Notes: generated by a model not told the origin, from the sequence alone. 64,000 bases of DNA from Dehalococcoidales bacterium (GCA_016926695.1 JAFGOB010000179.1:12965-76964), one strand, 5' to 3'; positions 52,922 to 62,209 are shown, counted from the first letter of the stretch. A program made the numbers and translations.

Positions 52922-54253
52922 TCAAAAATCTTCCACTCGAATCCGTTTTTTCCCCCGGGTAAATAAATCCGGCAGTTTATAGTCAAGAGAAGAGATCGTC
53001 GATATAGTATTGGAAGAAATAATCTCACCATTTACACTGGCGAGAAAATAGGAGGCTACCGAACCGCCGGTGTAACTTAACCTGGGAGATCTAAAAAAAT
53101 TACGCTGAGAAATAGCCTCTCCGCCGCTGGCAAGAATCTCCAGGTAAAGAAGATGAGTTATTCCAAGGTCTTTGACCTTTTCTCTGAGTATGGCTTGAAC
53201 CAATTTCGGATAAACTTGACCTTCGGAATTCGTGGTTATAACCTTAGAAAAATCAGTGAACGCCGATAAAATAGTCGTTGCTTCCTGAACCAGAGCTTTT
53301 GGTTCGTCTATCTCGCTTTGTCTGCTTTTCAATTCCTGTTGCTTGCTGTCTGTCTGACCTTCAATACGCCTGATCTCATCTTTCTGTGTATCAGGATTCA
53401 GTTTGGATTTATTATCTCGAAGCTGCTGAATCTCCTTCTGCAGGTTAGCAATATCTTTGTTCAGAGGGTCAATCACTGTTGCCTTCTTCAGATTGCTCTG
53501 TTTCTGTAGTTCTATCGCCAAGTTATACAACTCCAAAAACCCTTTCATAATAACGGAGTCCGAGATCATGTAAAAATTTTCGAGATAAATTTTCCTTTGG
53601 GATGTCCTCAGTCTGCCAGCAATCGCAGCAGCTATGCCTTCCTGTTTTAGATTGAACTCGACTCCCTTGATATTATAATCTGTCTTGAAATAGCCGAATA
53701 TATCGGCAATTGATGATATCGCTCCCGGAATAGCCGATATAGCCCCGATAATTAGTCCAGGTGCAAATTTGGTGGTGATAGCCGGCGGTTGTTTATTAAT
53801 AAATTTTACTATTTGGTCGGAAAGCGTTTTTTTATAGTACTGTAATTGTATATTGGTTTCAAGCAAAGGCAGATCACCCAAAGCGTAATCCAGTTGACTG
53901 ACTATCAGAATCGAAGCATTTGAGGGAATAGCCTCGTCATTTTTCAGATTATCGGCAATTTTATCAGCGATACCTTTTAAAGATGAATAAGCGACTTGCT
54001 CCGCAAGATATCCGAACTTGTCGTTCGTTTCAATCTTGCCTTCTAACGGCTTTGTTTCTCCTCTGGGTATTATCTGGCCGATCAGGTCTGATTGAGACTT
54101 AACAAGGTCTAGTTGTTGAGTCTCTATGAGTTTTTGCTTATCAAGTGTTGCTTTTAACAAAGCTAGTTCTGCTTCAGCTTTTTCTTTGTTGAGTTCATGC
54201 TCTGTCTTCTCTTGAGTATTGGCGGTGCTGGTTCCCGCGTCTCCATCAGACAT
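52922..54253 (-). CDS. Unknown coiled-coil protein
   Basis: I do not recognise this 443-residue protein. Residues 1-60 are charged and helical (EHELNKEKAEAELALLKATL), a hydrophobic Gly/Ala/Ile-rich stretch near 165-190 (APGLIIGAISAIPGAISSI) could insert in a membrane, and residues 255-310 form a coiled coil (NKDIANLQKEIQQLRDN). There is no signal peptide, lipobox or catalytic motif. The hydrophobic hairpin flanked by helices recalls pore-forming or membrane-remodelling proteins, but this is only an impression. The gene is more AT-rich than its surroundings, lies alone with a palindrome upstream, and may have been acquired by transfer. Confidence 0.7.
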   Translation of the reverse strand: MSDGDAGTSTANTQEKTEHELNKEKAEAELALLKATLDKQKLIETQQLDLVKSQSDLIGQIIPRGETKPLEGKIETNDKFGYLAEQVAYSSLKGIADKIADNLKNDEAIPSNASILIVSQLDYALGDLPLLETNIQLQYYKKTLSDQIVKFINKQPPAITTKFAPGLIIGAISAIPGAISSIADIFGYFKTDYNIKGVEFNLKQEGIAAAIAGRLRTSQRKIYLENFYMISDSVIMKGFLELYNLAIELQKQSNLKKATVIDPLNKDIANLQKEIQQLRDNKSKLNPDTQKDEIRRIEGQTDSKQQELKSRQSEIDEPKALVQEATTILSAFTDFSKVITTNSEGQVYPKLVQAILREKVKDLGITHLLYLEILASGGEAISQRNFFRSPRLSYTGGSVASYFLASVNGEIISSNTISTISSLDYKLPDLFTRGKKRIRVEDF

Positions 54254-54319
54254 GATAGTTCCTCCTTACCCCTGATTTTTTAAGTTACTGCGTGACCTAT
54301 CCGGATTACATTATATAAC

Positions 54320-54336
54320 ACGTATATTCTATACGT
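54320..54336. promoter_or_regulatory. Perfect palindrome upstream of the coiled-coil gene
   Basis: ACGTATA-TTC-TATACGT, 7-bp arms around a 3-base centre, 67 bases before the minus-strand start at 54253. Position and symmetry fit an operator. Confidence 0.4.
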
Positions 54337-54826
54337 ATTGAAACCTGTAGTAATTAATTTCTAACGCCGGTTTATGTTCGAACCTTGTGACAAAACGGAT
54401 TTCCTTTACACGGCACACTATGACATGTTGGTAAAAATAGAAAAAATATTGAATTGCATTGTATAACGTAACTCAGTATTGTTATTCACAAATGGCCCGG
54501 GCTTTCCCCACGGTAGATATTCAGTATTTGATAGAAAAGGTTGATAAAAAGCTCATAAGGAAGATGTGGATTGGCATAAGCCATAGTACTTTTTACCGGA
54601 GCATTACTCTAGCCAGGATGATTCAGATTGCCGCAGGTTGCGTCCGGACCATCACTGATCTCCCGTAAATTCCTGGCCTGGGCGAACTGGCAGAAAAGCA
54701 TGGCTGCGAGTTGGTCCCATGGTGAGAAACCTTTAGTACAACGCCCGGCTCCATTGGCATAAACGAGTTGAAAAAATGAGGTCTTGGGAATAAATCGGAA
54801 AATTATATTTCTGATGAAAAGATGAA
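54337..54826. other. Gene-poor stretch with possible remnants
   Basis: 490 bases with only a 69-codon open frame (54459-54668) that shows no known motif and lacks an SD. Translation of 54660-54760 gives fragments (WANWQKSMAASWSHGEKP) that look protein-like but match nothing I know. Probably eroded DNA between two accessory units. Confidence 0.4.
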
Positions 54827-54857
54827 ACCGGACAGAGTACTGAAAACTCTGTCCGGT
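54827..54857 (-). terminator. 12-bp hairpin terminator of the SDR gene
   Basis: ACCGGACAGAGT / ACTCTGTCCGGT with a 7-base loop, a perfect stem 57 bases after the minus-strand SDR stop. The tail TTCATCTTTTCATC is moderately T-rich. Confidence 0.75.
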
Positions 54858-54913
54858 ACAAACGGTTTACATTCGACCGTTTGCATATATAACCTTAATG
54901 CGCGAGGCTGCTA

Positions 54914-55711
54914 CTATTTTGGCGGGGGAGGAGGAGAGGGAGGAAGCAGCGGCAGCCCGCCGGAGACATACAGGGTCTGTCCGGTAATAAAGGAACTCAT
55001 ATCAGATGCCAGGAAAAGAGCAGCATTGGCAATATCTTCCGGAGTTCCGGATCTTTGTAAAGGGACCTTCTTTCCCAGCATATTGAAGAAGCCCTGTTTT
55101 TGCTGCTCGTTCATCTGGCCTGTCATTCCATCATAGAAATGAGTCTGAATAGGTCCGGGGACAATGGCATTAACATTAATCCCGCAGGGGGCCAGAGCTG
55201 TAGCAAGGTCTGCGGTAAAGCCCAGAATAGCCGATTTGGCGGTATTATAGGCAATCACATGACCGGGAGGTTGTATGGCTCCAATAGAGGATGTGCCGAT
55301 AATTTTTCCATATTTATTCGCCTTCATCAAGGGGACCACGTATTTGCCGAATAAAAAGTGACTTTTAATATTTAGATTCATTACCATGTCCCATTGTTCC
55401 CCAAGTAGTTCTTCAATAGGAGCCATAATATGTGCGCCGCCGGCATTATTGACCAGGATATCTATATGTCCAAACGATTTCACTACATGGTCGACGGTGG
55501 CTTTTACCTGCATTTCATCAGAGACATCACACTTGATTGCCAGTGCTTTCCCTTCTTTTCTCTTTATCTCGGCTGCAGTATTTTCAGCCTCAACAATATC
55601 GATATCAACAACAGCTACCGCACAGCCTTCCTCAGAGAACTTTAAAGCGATGCCCTTGCCCATTCCTTTGGCACTACCGGTAATGATCGCGACCCGATTC
55701 GATAGTAACAT
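54914..55711 (-). CDS. Short-chain dehydrogenase/reductase with proline-rich tail
   Basis: A 265-residue classical SDR: cofactor loop TGSAKGMGKG at residues 12-21, Asp after the second strand (VVDIDI) for NAD(H), NNAGG near 90, Ser in GTSSIGAI and catalytic YNTAK near 158. The usual VSGG ending is prolonged by LPLLPPSPPPPPK, which is unusual and sits on a G-rich low-complexity tract, so a small slip in the last codons is possible. It is divergent from the IclR-type regulator gene with a shared control region, which makes it that regulator's likely target. Substrate unknown. SD AAAGGAG is before ATG. Confidence 0.88.
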   Translation of the reverse strand: MLLSNRVAIITGSAKGMGKGIALKFSEEGCAVAVVDIDIVEAENTAAEIKRKEGKALAIKCDVSDEMQVKATVDHVVKSFGHIDILVNNAGGAHIMAPIEELLGEQWDMVMNLNIKSHFLFGKYVVPLMKANKYGKIIGTSSIGAIQPPGHVIAYNTAKSAILGFTADLATALAPCGINVNAIVPGPIQTHFYDGMTGQMNEQQKQGFFNMLGKKVPLQRSGTPEDIANAALFLASDMSSFITGQTLYVSGGLPLLPPSPPPPPK

Positions 55712-55823
55712 TTTTATCTCCTTTTATTCCCAAACATCCGGGAATACCTTTAATTTCTGACCGATGAAACAATGACATCCGGATTACATCATAGACCAAT
55801 CGAATTGAAATTATGGCGAGATA

Positions 55824-55869
55824 TTTCGTAAAATGAAACGAAAGTTACGAAATGAACCTGCTTTTTCGT
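55824..55869. promoter_or_regulatory. Cluster of TTTCGT/ACGAAA half-sites between SDR and IclR genes
   Basis: TTTCGT at 55824-55829 and 55864-55869, ACGAAA at 55838-55843 and 55847-55852. The first two form a dyad with an 8-base centre. Four half-sites within 46 bases in a divergent spacer fit binding by a dimeric or tetrameric IclR protein. Confidence 0.5.
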
Positions 55870-56045
55870 ATTATAACATACAATAAAGGCATGTCAATAC
55901 CCAAACGATGTACCTGTCGGACTATATATAGATCGAGCAGGATAAAGGGGTGTTTTTTACTAAAAAAGACTGAATTGTAACGGGAGTATGTTACAATTAG
56001 GTATAGCTCAGGGATAAAAATACCTGTGAAATTGAGGAAATGATG

Positions 56046-56900
56046 ATGAAGCAAGGGATAACCGGGGAGAAAGAGCAGCGTAAGGACATGATTGATTCGC
56101 GGCGTGATATCAATATCGAAGGCATTCTTATGGAGAGCGATAAAAAATCTGCCACTGTTCAGTCCGTTTTCAGGGCTGCCAATATTTTAAGCTGTATGAG
56201 TCAGGGAGTTTACTCTATCACCGATATCGCCGCTATCTGCAAATTGAATAAAGCCACAGTCCACCGCCTGCTTAAAGCCCTGGTGGAATCACATCTGGCT
56301 ATTCAGGATCCTGTAAACAGGCGCTACTATCTGGGACATTCAATCACAAAAATGGTAGCCAGGCCTGAAACAACCCATGAATACCTGATAACCTGTGCCG
56401 TCAAACCCATGCTTCAGTTGTCAAATCAGACGGAAGAGACGGTTTTTCTGAGTATTTTACTAGGAATCCAGTATGTCAACCTGTTCGAGGTGCCCAGTAA
56501 GCACGATCTGCGGGTTGTACAGGTGGATAAAAAAAGCGGTTATGTTCCTGCCGGGGCCGGGTCGAGGGTATTGCTTTCTCAATTGAGCCAAAAAGAACTG
56601 AAGATAGCTATAGCTAATATAGACTTTGGTACGCCGGCAGTTCAGAGCGAGACGGCTAAAGAAGAATTGAAAAGCGAGCTGAAAGAGCTAAAACGTAAGG
56701 GGTATGCCATCAGTTATGGTGAAAGGATCAAAGGGTGCATCTGCATTTCGTCGCCGGTGACCGGATATGTCCTGCCTGTGGCATTGAGTATAATAGGACC
56801 GGAAAGCCGTATCAGTCCACAAACGAATGCCATTGTGAAAAAGGTAAAATCAGCCGCAGCAAATCTTTCCGCCGCTATCGCCAGGTCGCTTAAGAGCTGA
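56046..56900 (+). CDS. IclR family transcriptional regulator
   Basis: A 284-residue regulator. After an unusual 35-residue charged N-terminal extension, the winged helix reads SVFRAANILSCMSQGVYSIT and LNKATVHRLLKALVESHLA; the C-terminal effector domain holds NLFEVPSKHDLRVVQVDKKS, AGAGSRVLLSQLS, YGERIKGCICISSPV. The third of three in-frame ATGs, 56046, is best spaced from GAGGAA (56034). It likely binds an aromatic or short-chain acid and controls the divergent SDR gene and itself. Confidence 0.9.
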   Translation: MKQGITGEKEQRKDMIDSRRDINIEGILMESDKKSATVQSVFRAANILSCMSQGVYSITDIAAICKLNKATVHRLLKALVESHLAIQDPVNRRYYLGHSITKMVARPETTHEYLITCAVKPMLQLSNQTEETVFLSILLGIQYVNLFEVPSKHDLRVVQVDKKSGYVPAGAGSRVLLSQLSQKELKIAIANIDFGTPAVQSETAKEELKSELKELKRKGYAISYGERIKGCICISSPVTGYVLPVALSIIGPESRISPQTNAIVKKVKSAAANLSAAIARSLKS

Positions 56901-57026
56901 AGCGGGATTTTCTGAATAAATAAGTCGGTTGCATTGATTACATGTTTAAAGCAATACGAATTTAGCGATTATACTTTAATAAAGAATGTTGTATAATCTT
57001 TGTCGGTAGTGTTCGGAGTTAAAAGA

Positions 57027-58340
57027 ATGGTTGATGAACAAAGAGTAGTAATAAAACATTTTGGGCCTATTGAAGACGTGGACATGGATGTAAAAGATAT
57101 CATGCTTTTCATAGGACCTCAAGCTGCTGGAAAAAGCACCATAAGTAAATCAATCTATTTTTTTAAATCATTGAAAGATGATTTTATAAGATATGTGTTA
57201 GATGCAATTGAGTTAAATAAATTTGACAAATCACTTGGAACATTCTCAAAAGGTATTAAAGGGAAATTTATGGAATTTTGGGGCTCTAGCTTCCATATGA
57301 GTGGGATATTTCTTCAATATTTTTATGGGAATGGGGTAGAAATTACAATCGATCTAAAACAGAAATACGTAAACATAAATTATAATCAGATATTTCAAAA
57401 TAAATTTTTTGAAATTGTAGAGAACGCAAAAATCTATGCTAATCAAATATCTAGAAGTGACCAGAAAAAGGATATCAAATTTTTGTCTTCCAGTGAACTC
57501 TTGGCAATTGATACAGAAAAGAGGGCTTTTTTAAAGAAACTACAGGCTCAATCTAATGATCTTTTTAACGATGATCGAGATATGATTTTTGTGCCTGCCG
57601 GCAGGAGTTTGCTGGCAACTCTTTCTGAACAGCTTAAAAATCTAGAAAATATTAAATTAGATTATCTCATGAACTCTTTCATAAGAAGGATAAATGCAAC
57701 AAAAAATCTTTTCAACAAGAGCTTTGATGACTTAATAATGGACAAGAAAAAACTTACCCAGGAAAAAATCGAATCTGACTATTTAAATTTAGCCCAAAAT
57801 GAAATTGAAGAAATACTTAAAGCAAAATATCAATTTGACCCGGATGGAGAAAAGTTATATTTTGCGAAAGAGGAATATGTAAAACTCAACTATGCATCAT
57901 CGGGACAACAAGAATCAGTATGGATATTATTACTGATATTTTTACTTATACTTGAAAACAGGAGAATATTTATTGCAATTGAAGAACCAGAAGCGCATCT
58001 GTTCCCCGAAGCTCAGCAACGCGTCGTGCATTTAATGTCTTTGCTGTCTAATATTTCGAAAAATCAGATAGTTGTTACCACCCATAGTCCTTATATACTT
58101 TCTTCATACAACAATCTTTTATATGCACAGATGATCGGAAGAACCAAATCGGAAGTAAATAATATTATTGATAAGCATTACTGGATTGATCCTCAACGGA
58201 TTGGAGCGTACTTTATTTCCAACGGTTTGGCTAGTCCTATAATCGATCCAAACAGCCACCTAATCAAATCGGACATAATAGATAGCGTATCGAGAAGTAT
58301 AAATGATAATTTTGATAAAATATTTACATTAGATGAATAA
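57027..58340 (+). CDS. AAA ATPase, ABC/OLD-like (SMC-type nucleotide-binding fold)
   Basis: A 437-residue ATPase of the ABC/OLD group. Walker A is IGPQAAGKSTISKS at about residue 28, a signature-like SSGQQESVWILLL lies near 290, Walker B is RRIFIAIEEPEAHLFPEAQQ and the switch His is in VVTTHSPYIL. A helical insertion occupies about 60-270 and there is no TOPRIM domain at the C-terminus. ATG 57027 is preferred over TTG 57000, with CGGAG upstream and a -10-like TATAAT at 56992-56997. It is strongly AT-rich compared with its neighbours and the next gene begins 2 bases after its stop, the usual layout of mobile defence pairs. Function as a phage-defence ATPase is inference. Confidence 0.85.
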   Translation: MVDEQRVVIKHFGPIEDVDMDVKDIMLFIGPQAAGKSTISKSIYFFKSLKDDFIRYVLDAIELNKFDKSLGTFSKGIKGKFMEFWGSSFHMSGIFLQYFYGNGVEITIDLKQKYVNINYNQIFQNKFFEIVENAKIYANQISRSDQKKDIKFLSSSELLAIDTEKRAFLKKLQAQSNDLFNDDRDMIFVPAGRSLLATLSEQLKNLENIKLDYLMNSFIRRINATKNLFNKSFDDLIMDKKKLTQEKIESDYLNLAQNEIEEILKAKYQFDPDGEKLYFAKEEYVKLNYASSGQQESVWILLLIFLLILENRRIFIAIEEPEAHLFPEAQQRVVHLMSLLSNISKNQIVVTTHSPYILSSYNNLLYAQMIGRTKSEVNNIIDKHYWIDPQRIGAYFISNGLASPIIDPNSHLIKSDIIDSVSRSINDNFDKIFTLDE

Positions 58341-58342
58341 AC

Positions 58343-58780
58343 ATGACATATGACGAAATACGATCCAGCCGCTGTACAAAATGCAGGCGTAACACCGCAA
58401 TCGTAGTATCGGAGAAAAGATGTCGCTATCAAATAAACAATCCAGATAAGAAACTTATATGTGTCACTAAGATGGATGGGTGCTTCGTGATCCAGCAAAC
58501 AGCATGTGATTATCTGGTAGCAAACAGCAGGGAAAAATCTGCGTATTTTATTGAACTTAAGGGGTCGGATGTTTATAAAGCTTATGAACAAATACAACAG
58601 ACTATATTTCATGTCAAGGACAAATTAAGAGGATTTACTGTTAATGTGAGAGTTATTCCAACGAAGGTAGCGGTACCTGATATTCAAAATGATTCTAAGA
58701 CTTTACTTTTTCGAAAATTGATAAAATCATTTGACGGCGATTTAAAAATCAAATCAATAAGTATGATCGAGAAAATCTGA
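58343..58780 (+). CDS. Small PD-(D/E)xK nuclease-like protein, partner of the ATPase
   Basis: A 145-residue protein with an N-terminal Cys-rich knot (RCTKCRRNTAIVVSEKRC) and a core reading CDYLVANSREKSAYFIELKG. The Asp followed after about 13 residues by E-L-K on a strand matches the D...ExK metal site of PD-(D/E)xK nucleases. I do not know a named family for it. It is encoded 2 bases after the ATPase, in the same AT-rich block, and is likely the effector of a two-gene system; the ATPase would control its activity. The assignment rests on a short motif. Confidence 0.65.
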   Translation: MTYDEIRSSRCTKCRRNTAIVVSEKRCRYQINNPDKKLICVTKMDGCFVIQQTACDYLVANSREKSAYFIELKGSDVYKAYEQIQQTIFHVKDKLRGFTVNVRVIPTKVAVPDIQNDSKTLLFRKLIKSFDGDLKIKSISMIEKI

Positions 58781-58872
58781 AAAAATATCAATTATGAAAA
58801 TATATTAGCCAAAGTAGTGTGATATGAAAGCTTCAATTAGTATGAAAAAAATATAATTACAGGAGAGAGACA

Positions 58873-59649
58873 ATGAGCAAAATGATGGACTTGAAACTCG
58901 AAGGTAAGGTTGCTCTGGTTACCGGAGCGGGAAGCCAGGTTGGTTTCGGCAGGGGAATCTGCATGGTGCTGGGTAAATACGGCTGTGATGTTATAGCCGC
59001 TGATATTGACCTGGCCGGTGCAGAAAAGACCGCTGCTGATGTAGCTGCCCTCGGGTGCAAATCTCTGGCTCTGAAGGCTGATGTGACCAGCAGCGCCGAG
59101 GTCAAAAATATGGTGGATACAGCTCTGGCCAGGTTCGGTAAAATAGATATCCTGGTAAATAATGCCGGGCGCACAACCTCTCCGATGCCTTTTGTTGATA
59201 CTCCTGAGAAGAACTGGGAAATCGTCTTCAATCTGAATGTATACGGTGTATTTCATTGCGCAAAAGCTGTTCTCCCGCAAATGATCGCCCGAAAATACGG
59301 CAAAATAGTCAATATATCATCAGGCGCCGGATTCAGTGGTTCACCACGGTTCATACATTATGGAGCTGCTAAAGCTGCCGTGATGACCTTTACCAGGGGA
59401 CTGGCCAAGGAGGTTGTTTCTTCCGGAATCAACGTCAATTGCGTGGCACCCGGCGTTGGCGATACCAAGTTCATGGCTACCGGCGGCTTCCCGGCCGGGG
59501 AGATGGATAAAGCAGTCAGCACTGTTCCTACGGGCAGGTCTACCACACCGGAAGAAATCGGCAATATGGTGGCCTACCTGTCCTCCGACCTGGCCAGCAA
59601 CATTGTAGGGCAGGTCTTTGCTGTGGATGGAGGCCACTCCATGCATTAG
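58873..59649 (+). CDS. Short-chain dehydrogenase/reductase
   Basis: A 258-residue classical SDR with cofactor loop TGAGSQVGFGRG at about residues 17-28, Asp in AADIDLAG for NAD(H), NNAG near 97, SSGAGFSGSPRF and catalytic YGAAKAA near 162, ending VFAVDGGHSMH. The loop has a two-residue insertion compared with the usual TGxxxGIG, seen in some cyclic-alcohol dehydrogenases. SD AGGAGAG precedes ATG. The base composition returns to that of the host chromosome here. Substrate unknown. Confidence 0.9.
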   Translation: MSKMMDLKLEGKVALVTGAGSQVGFGRGICMVLGKYGCDVIAADIDLAGAEKTAADVAALGCKSLALKADVTSSAEVKNMVDTALARFGKIDILVNNAGRTTSPMPFVDTPEKNWEIVFNLNVYGVFHCAKAVLPQMIARKYGKIVNISSGAGFSGSPRFIHYGAAKAAVMTFTRGLAKEVVSSGINVNCVAPGVGDTKFMATGGFPAGEMDKAVSTVPTGRSTTPEEIGNMVAYLSSDLASNIVGQVFAVDGGHSMH

Positions 59650-59863
59650 TACGAACCATATGTATACAGCATACTGGATGCTGATACAGGGGAAAAAACG
59701 AGAAAGTATAACCGGGACATGATTTGATATATTTGAAGAATGCTGTTAGAATAACGCTCAAGCAGTTTCGTTTAAACATCTAAACAAAACATCGCCAAAT
59801 AGTTGTACGGGGACAATCAGGGGATGAACCATGTTTCCGGATATTATGTATTAAGCACTGTGT

Positions 59864-59895
59864 AGCTTCTGCCTTGTATTTTCAGGGCAGAAGCT
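59864..59895. terminator. 10-bp hairpin before the MoxR operon
   Basis: AGCTTCTGCC (59864-59873) pairs with GGCAGAAGCT (59886-59895), loop 12, followed by AAATTTGTTT. It lies 215 bases after the SDR stop and 45 bases before the MoxR start, so it may end the SDR transcript or act in the MoxR leader. Confidence 0.5.
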
Positions 59896-59940
59896 AAATT
59901 TGTTTGAGACTGCTACAATTCCAATAGCCCGGAGGAAATA

Positions 59941-60927
59941 ATGAAAGACCCGGATATCAAACGCGTAGCTGAAATCGGCCGCACTATTATGGACAATATT
60001 GAGCGCATCATCGTGGGGAAAAGAACAGTGATAGAGCTGGTACTGGTGTCCATATGCTGTGAAGGCCATATTCTGCTGGAAGATGTACCGGGTATCGGTA
60101 AGACAATGCTGGCCAGATCGGTAGCCCGTTCGTTGAAGTGCCGTTTCCGCCGTATACAATGCACGCCTGATCTGCTGCCTTCGGATATTACCGGTACATA
60201 TATATTTAATCAAAAAAACAGCGAATTTGAGTTCCGTCCCGGTCCTGTCTTTGCCCAGGTAGTACTGGCGGATGAGATTAACCGGGCTACACCGCGTTCT
60301 CAGTCCGCTCTACTGGAAGCCATGGAGGAGCGCCAGGTTACCCTGGAGGGTGAGACAAGGTCCTTGCCTCGTCCCTTCCTTGTACTGGCTACCCAAAATC
60401 CTGTTGAACTTGAAGGCACCTTTCCCCTGCCTGAAGCCCAGATGGACCGTTTCCTGCTGCGTTTGAGCCTGGGTTATACCACTGAAAGTGAAGATGAGAT
60501 AATTCTGGATAGATTCGCTGCACAGAACCCTATTGAAGACCTGACTGCGGTTATCGAGGCTGAAGAAGTGCTCAATCTGCAAAAAGCCTGCCGGAAAGTG
60601 CTGGTAACAAATGATATCCGCCGGTATATGATCCGTCTGGTGCATGCTACCCGGCAGCAGCCGCATATCGAGTTGGGAGCCAGTCCCAGGGCCATGCTGG
60701 GTATTTACCGGACCTCCCAGGCCCTGGCTGCAATCCGCGGAAGGGCTTTTGTTATGCCCGATGATGTCAAGTACCTGGCGCCGTTCGTGATGGCACACCG
60801 TATAATCACAGAAACGTCGGCTTCACTCAAAGGAAGAAAGGGAGAGGATATAATACGGGAGGTGCTGGAGGTGGTGCCGGCGCCGGTTGAAGCAGAACCT
60901 GAGATGGCCTCCCGTGCGGGAAATTAG
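59941..60927 (+). CDS. MoxR family AAA+ ATPase
   Basis: A 328-residue MoxR chaperone-type ATPase. Walker A is EDVPGIGKTMLARS at about residue 43, Walker B VVLADEINRATPRSQSALLEAM, sensor 1 LATQNPVELEGTFPLPEAQMDRF, and the lid contains GASPRAMLGIYRTSQA. MoxR proteins insert cofactors into or activate enzyme complexes, usually with von Willebrand or DUF58 partners. The DUF58 gene begins 2 bases after its stop and a DUF4129 gene follows, the standard operon. Confidence 0.95.
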   Translation: MKDPDIKRVAEIGRTIMDNIERIIVGKRTVIELVLVSICCEGHILLEDVPGIGKTMLARSVARSLKCRFRRIQCTPDLLPSDITGTYIFNQKNSEFEFRPGPVFAQVVLADEINRATPRSQSALLEAMEERQVTLEGETRSLPRPFLVLATQNPVELEGTFPLPEAQMDRFLLRLSLGYTTESEDEIILDRFAAQNPIEDLTAVIEAEEVLNLQKACRKVLVTNDIRRYMIRLVHATRQQPHIELGASPRAMLGIYRTSQALAAIRGRAFVMPDDVKYLAPFVMAHRIITETSASLKGRKGEDIIREVLEVVPAPVEAEPEMASRAGN

Positions 60928-60929
60928 CC

Positions 60930-62177
60930 ATGCTGGGAAGCGCCTGGCTTTTATTGACCTTCCTGATTTTAATCGCGGCAGTAATACTAAAACAGGCCCC
61001 GCTGTTAATCGTAGCCGTGCTTTTTTTCCTGACCTCCGGTATAGCCCGTCTATGGTCGCGTTACTCCTTACAGCGTCTTGATTTCAAGCGTAAATTAAGC
61101 TCCAACAGGGTATTTTTCGGAGAGAATATTAACTTTGAAATAACCATTACAAACCGTAAATTCATTCCGTTGCCCTGGATACATATTCAGGAGGAAATTC
61201 CGGTGGAGGTTACTTTTTTGAATGGTAAAACCTCAACCTCACATAAAGTCAACAGGGCGATTCTTTCCAACTTTTTATCCATGGGATGGTACCACCGGCT
61301 TACCCGCAGATATCACCTGCAATGCCTGAAAAGAGGCATATTCGAATTCGGCCCCGTGGCTATCAGCTCCGGTGACCCTTTCGGTTTTTTTCGCAACCGG
61401 ACGGAGCTGGAACAGCAAGATCGTTTGCTGGTCTTCCCTCGAATCATGCCGCTTGAGGACCTGGGTATACCCTCACGCCACCCTTTTGGGGATTTAAGGG
61501 TAAGAAGACATATATTCGAGGACCCGGTCCAGGTAATGACCACGCGGGACTATGTACCCGGCGATCCCATGAAACATATCCACTGGAAATCTTCAGCCCG
61601 CCTTCAAAGACTGCAAAGCCGTGTTTTCGAGCATACAACCACCATGGATATGGCTATTTTTCTGGATACCCGGACGGTGGCAGATGCCTTATACTGGAGT
61701 CTGATCAGCCCGGATTATCTGGAAACCGGGGTTCTTGTCGCTGCTTCACTGGCAAATTATGCCTCTGAAAACGGTTTTAAAACCGGCTTTTACGCTAATG
61801 AATATTACTGGTACTCGGATCGCCTTATTAAACTGCCTCCTTCCAATCATCCGGACCAGTTAAAAGAAGTCCTGGAAGCTTTGGCGCAGGTAAGGGGTCT
61901 GTCCTCGATCAGTGCTGAAAAAATGCTGGATAGGGAAGCAAGACTAATATCATGGGAAACCACCCTGGTCTTGATCAGTGCTGTTCCTACCAGCGGCTTG
62001 ATATCCGCTCTGAAACGATATCAGCGGGCCGGCAGGAGGGTAGCACTGATCCTGATCGGGGATGCTGGGACGACAGCGGCTGCTGCGGTAAAGGGGGAAG
62101 GCATAATGATATACAGGGTTTCACCCGAAATCTACCGGAAGGAGCTTGATTCATTACGCCTGGTACAGGAGAAATAG
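60930..62177 (+). CDS. DUF58 domain membrane protein
   Basis: A 415-residue protein with two membrane helices at the N-terminus (about 4-20 and 24-42), a beta-sandwich stretch with INFEITITNRKFIPLPWIHI, and the DUF58 signature VMTTRDYVPGDPMKHIHWKS near residue 200, followed by a von Willebrand-like fold with MAIFLDTR. It works with MoxR, encoded just upstream, probably at the membrane. Stop-to-start spacing of 2 bases indicates translational coupling. Confidence 0.93.
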   Translation: MLGSAWLLLTFLILIAAVILKQAPLLIVAVLFFLTSGIARLWSRYSLQRLDFKRKLSSNRVFFGENINFEITITNRKFIPLPWIHIQEEIPVEVTFLNGKTSTSHKVNRAILSNFLSMGWYHRLTRRYHLQCLKRGIFEFGPVAISSGDPFGFFRNRTELEQQDRLLVFPRIMPLEDLGIPSRHPFGDLRVRRHIFEDPVQVMTTRDYVPGDPMKHIHWKSSARLQRLQSRVFEHTTTMDMAIFLDTRTVADALYWSLISPDYLETGVLVAASLANYASENGFKTGFYANEYYWYSDRLIKLPPSNHPDQLKEVLEALAQVRGLSSISAEKMLDREARLISWETTLVLISAVPTSGLISALKRYQRAGRRVALILIGDAGTTAAAAVKGEGIMIYRVSPEIYRKELDSLRLVQEK

Positions 62178-62209
62178 TAGTCCGGTTGCAGTAACAGGAC
62201 ATTACAGAC

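Noticed and set aside
54459..54668. 69-codon open frame
   Set aside because: No SD, no motif, in a region without other coding signs.
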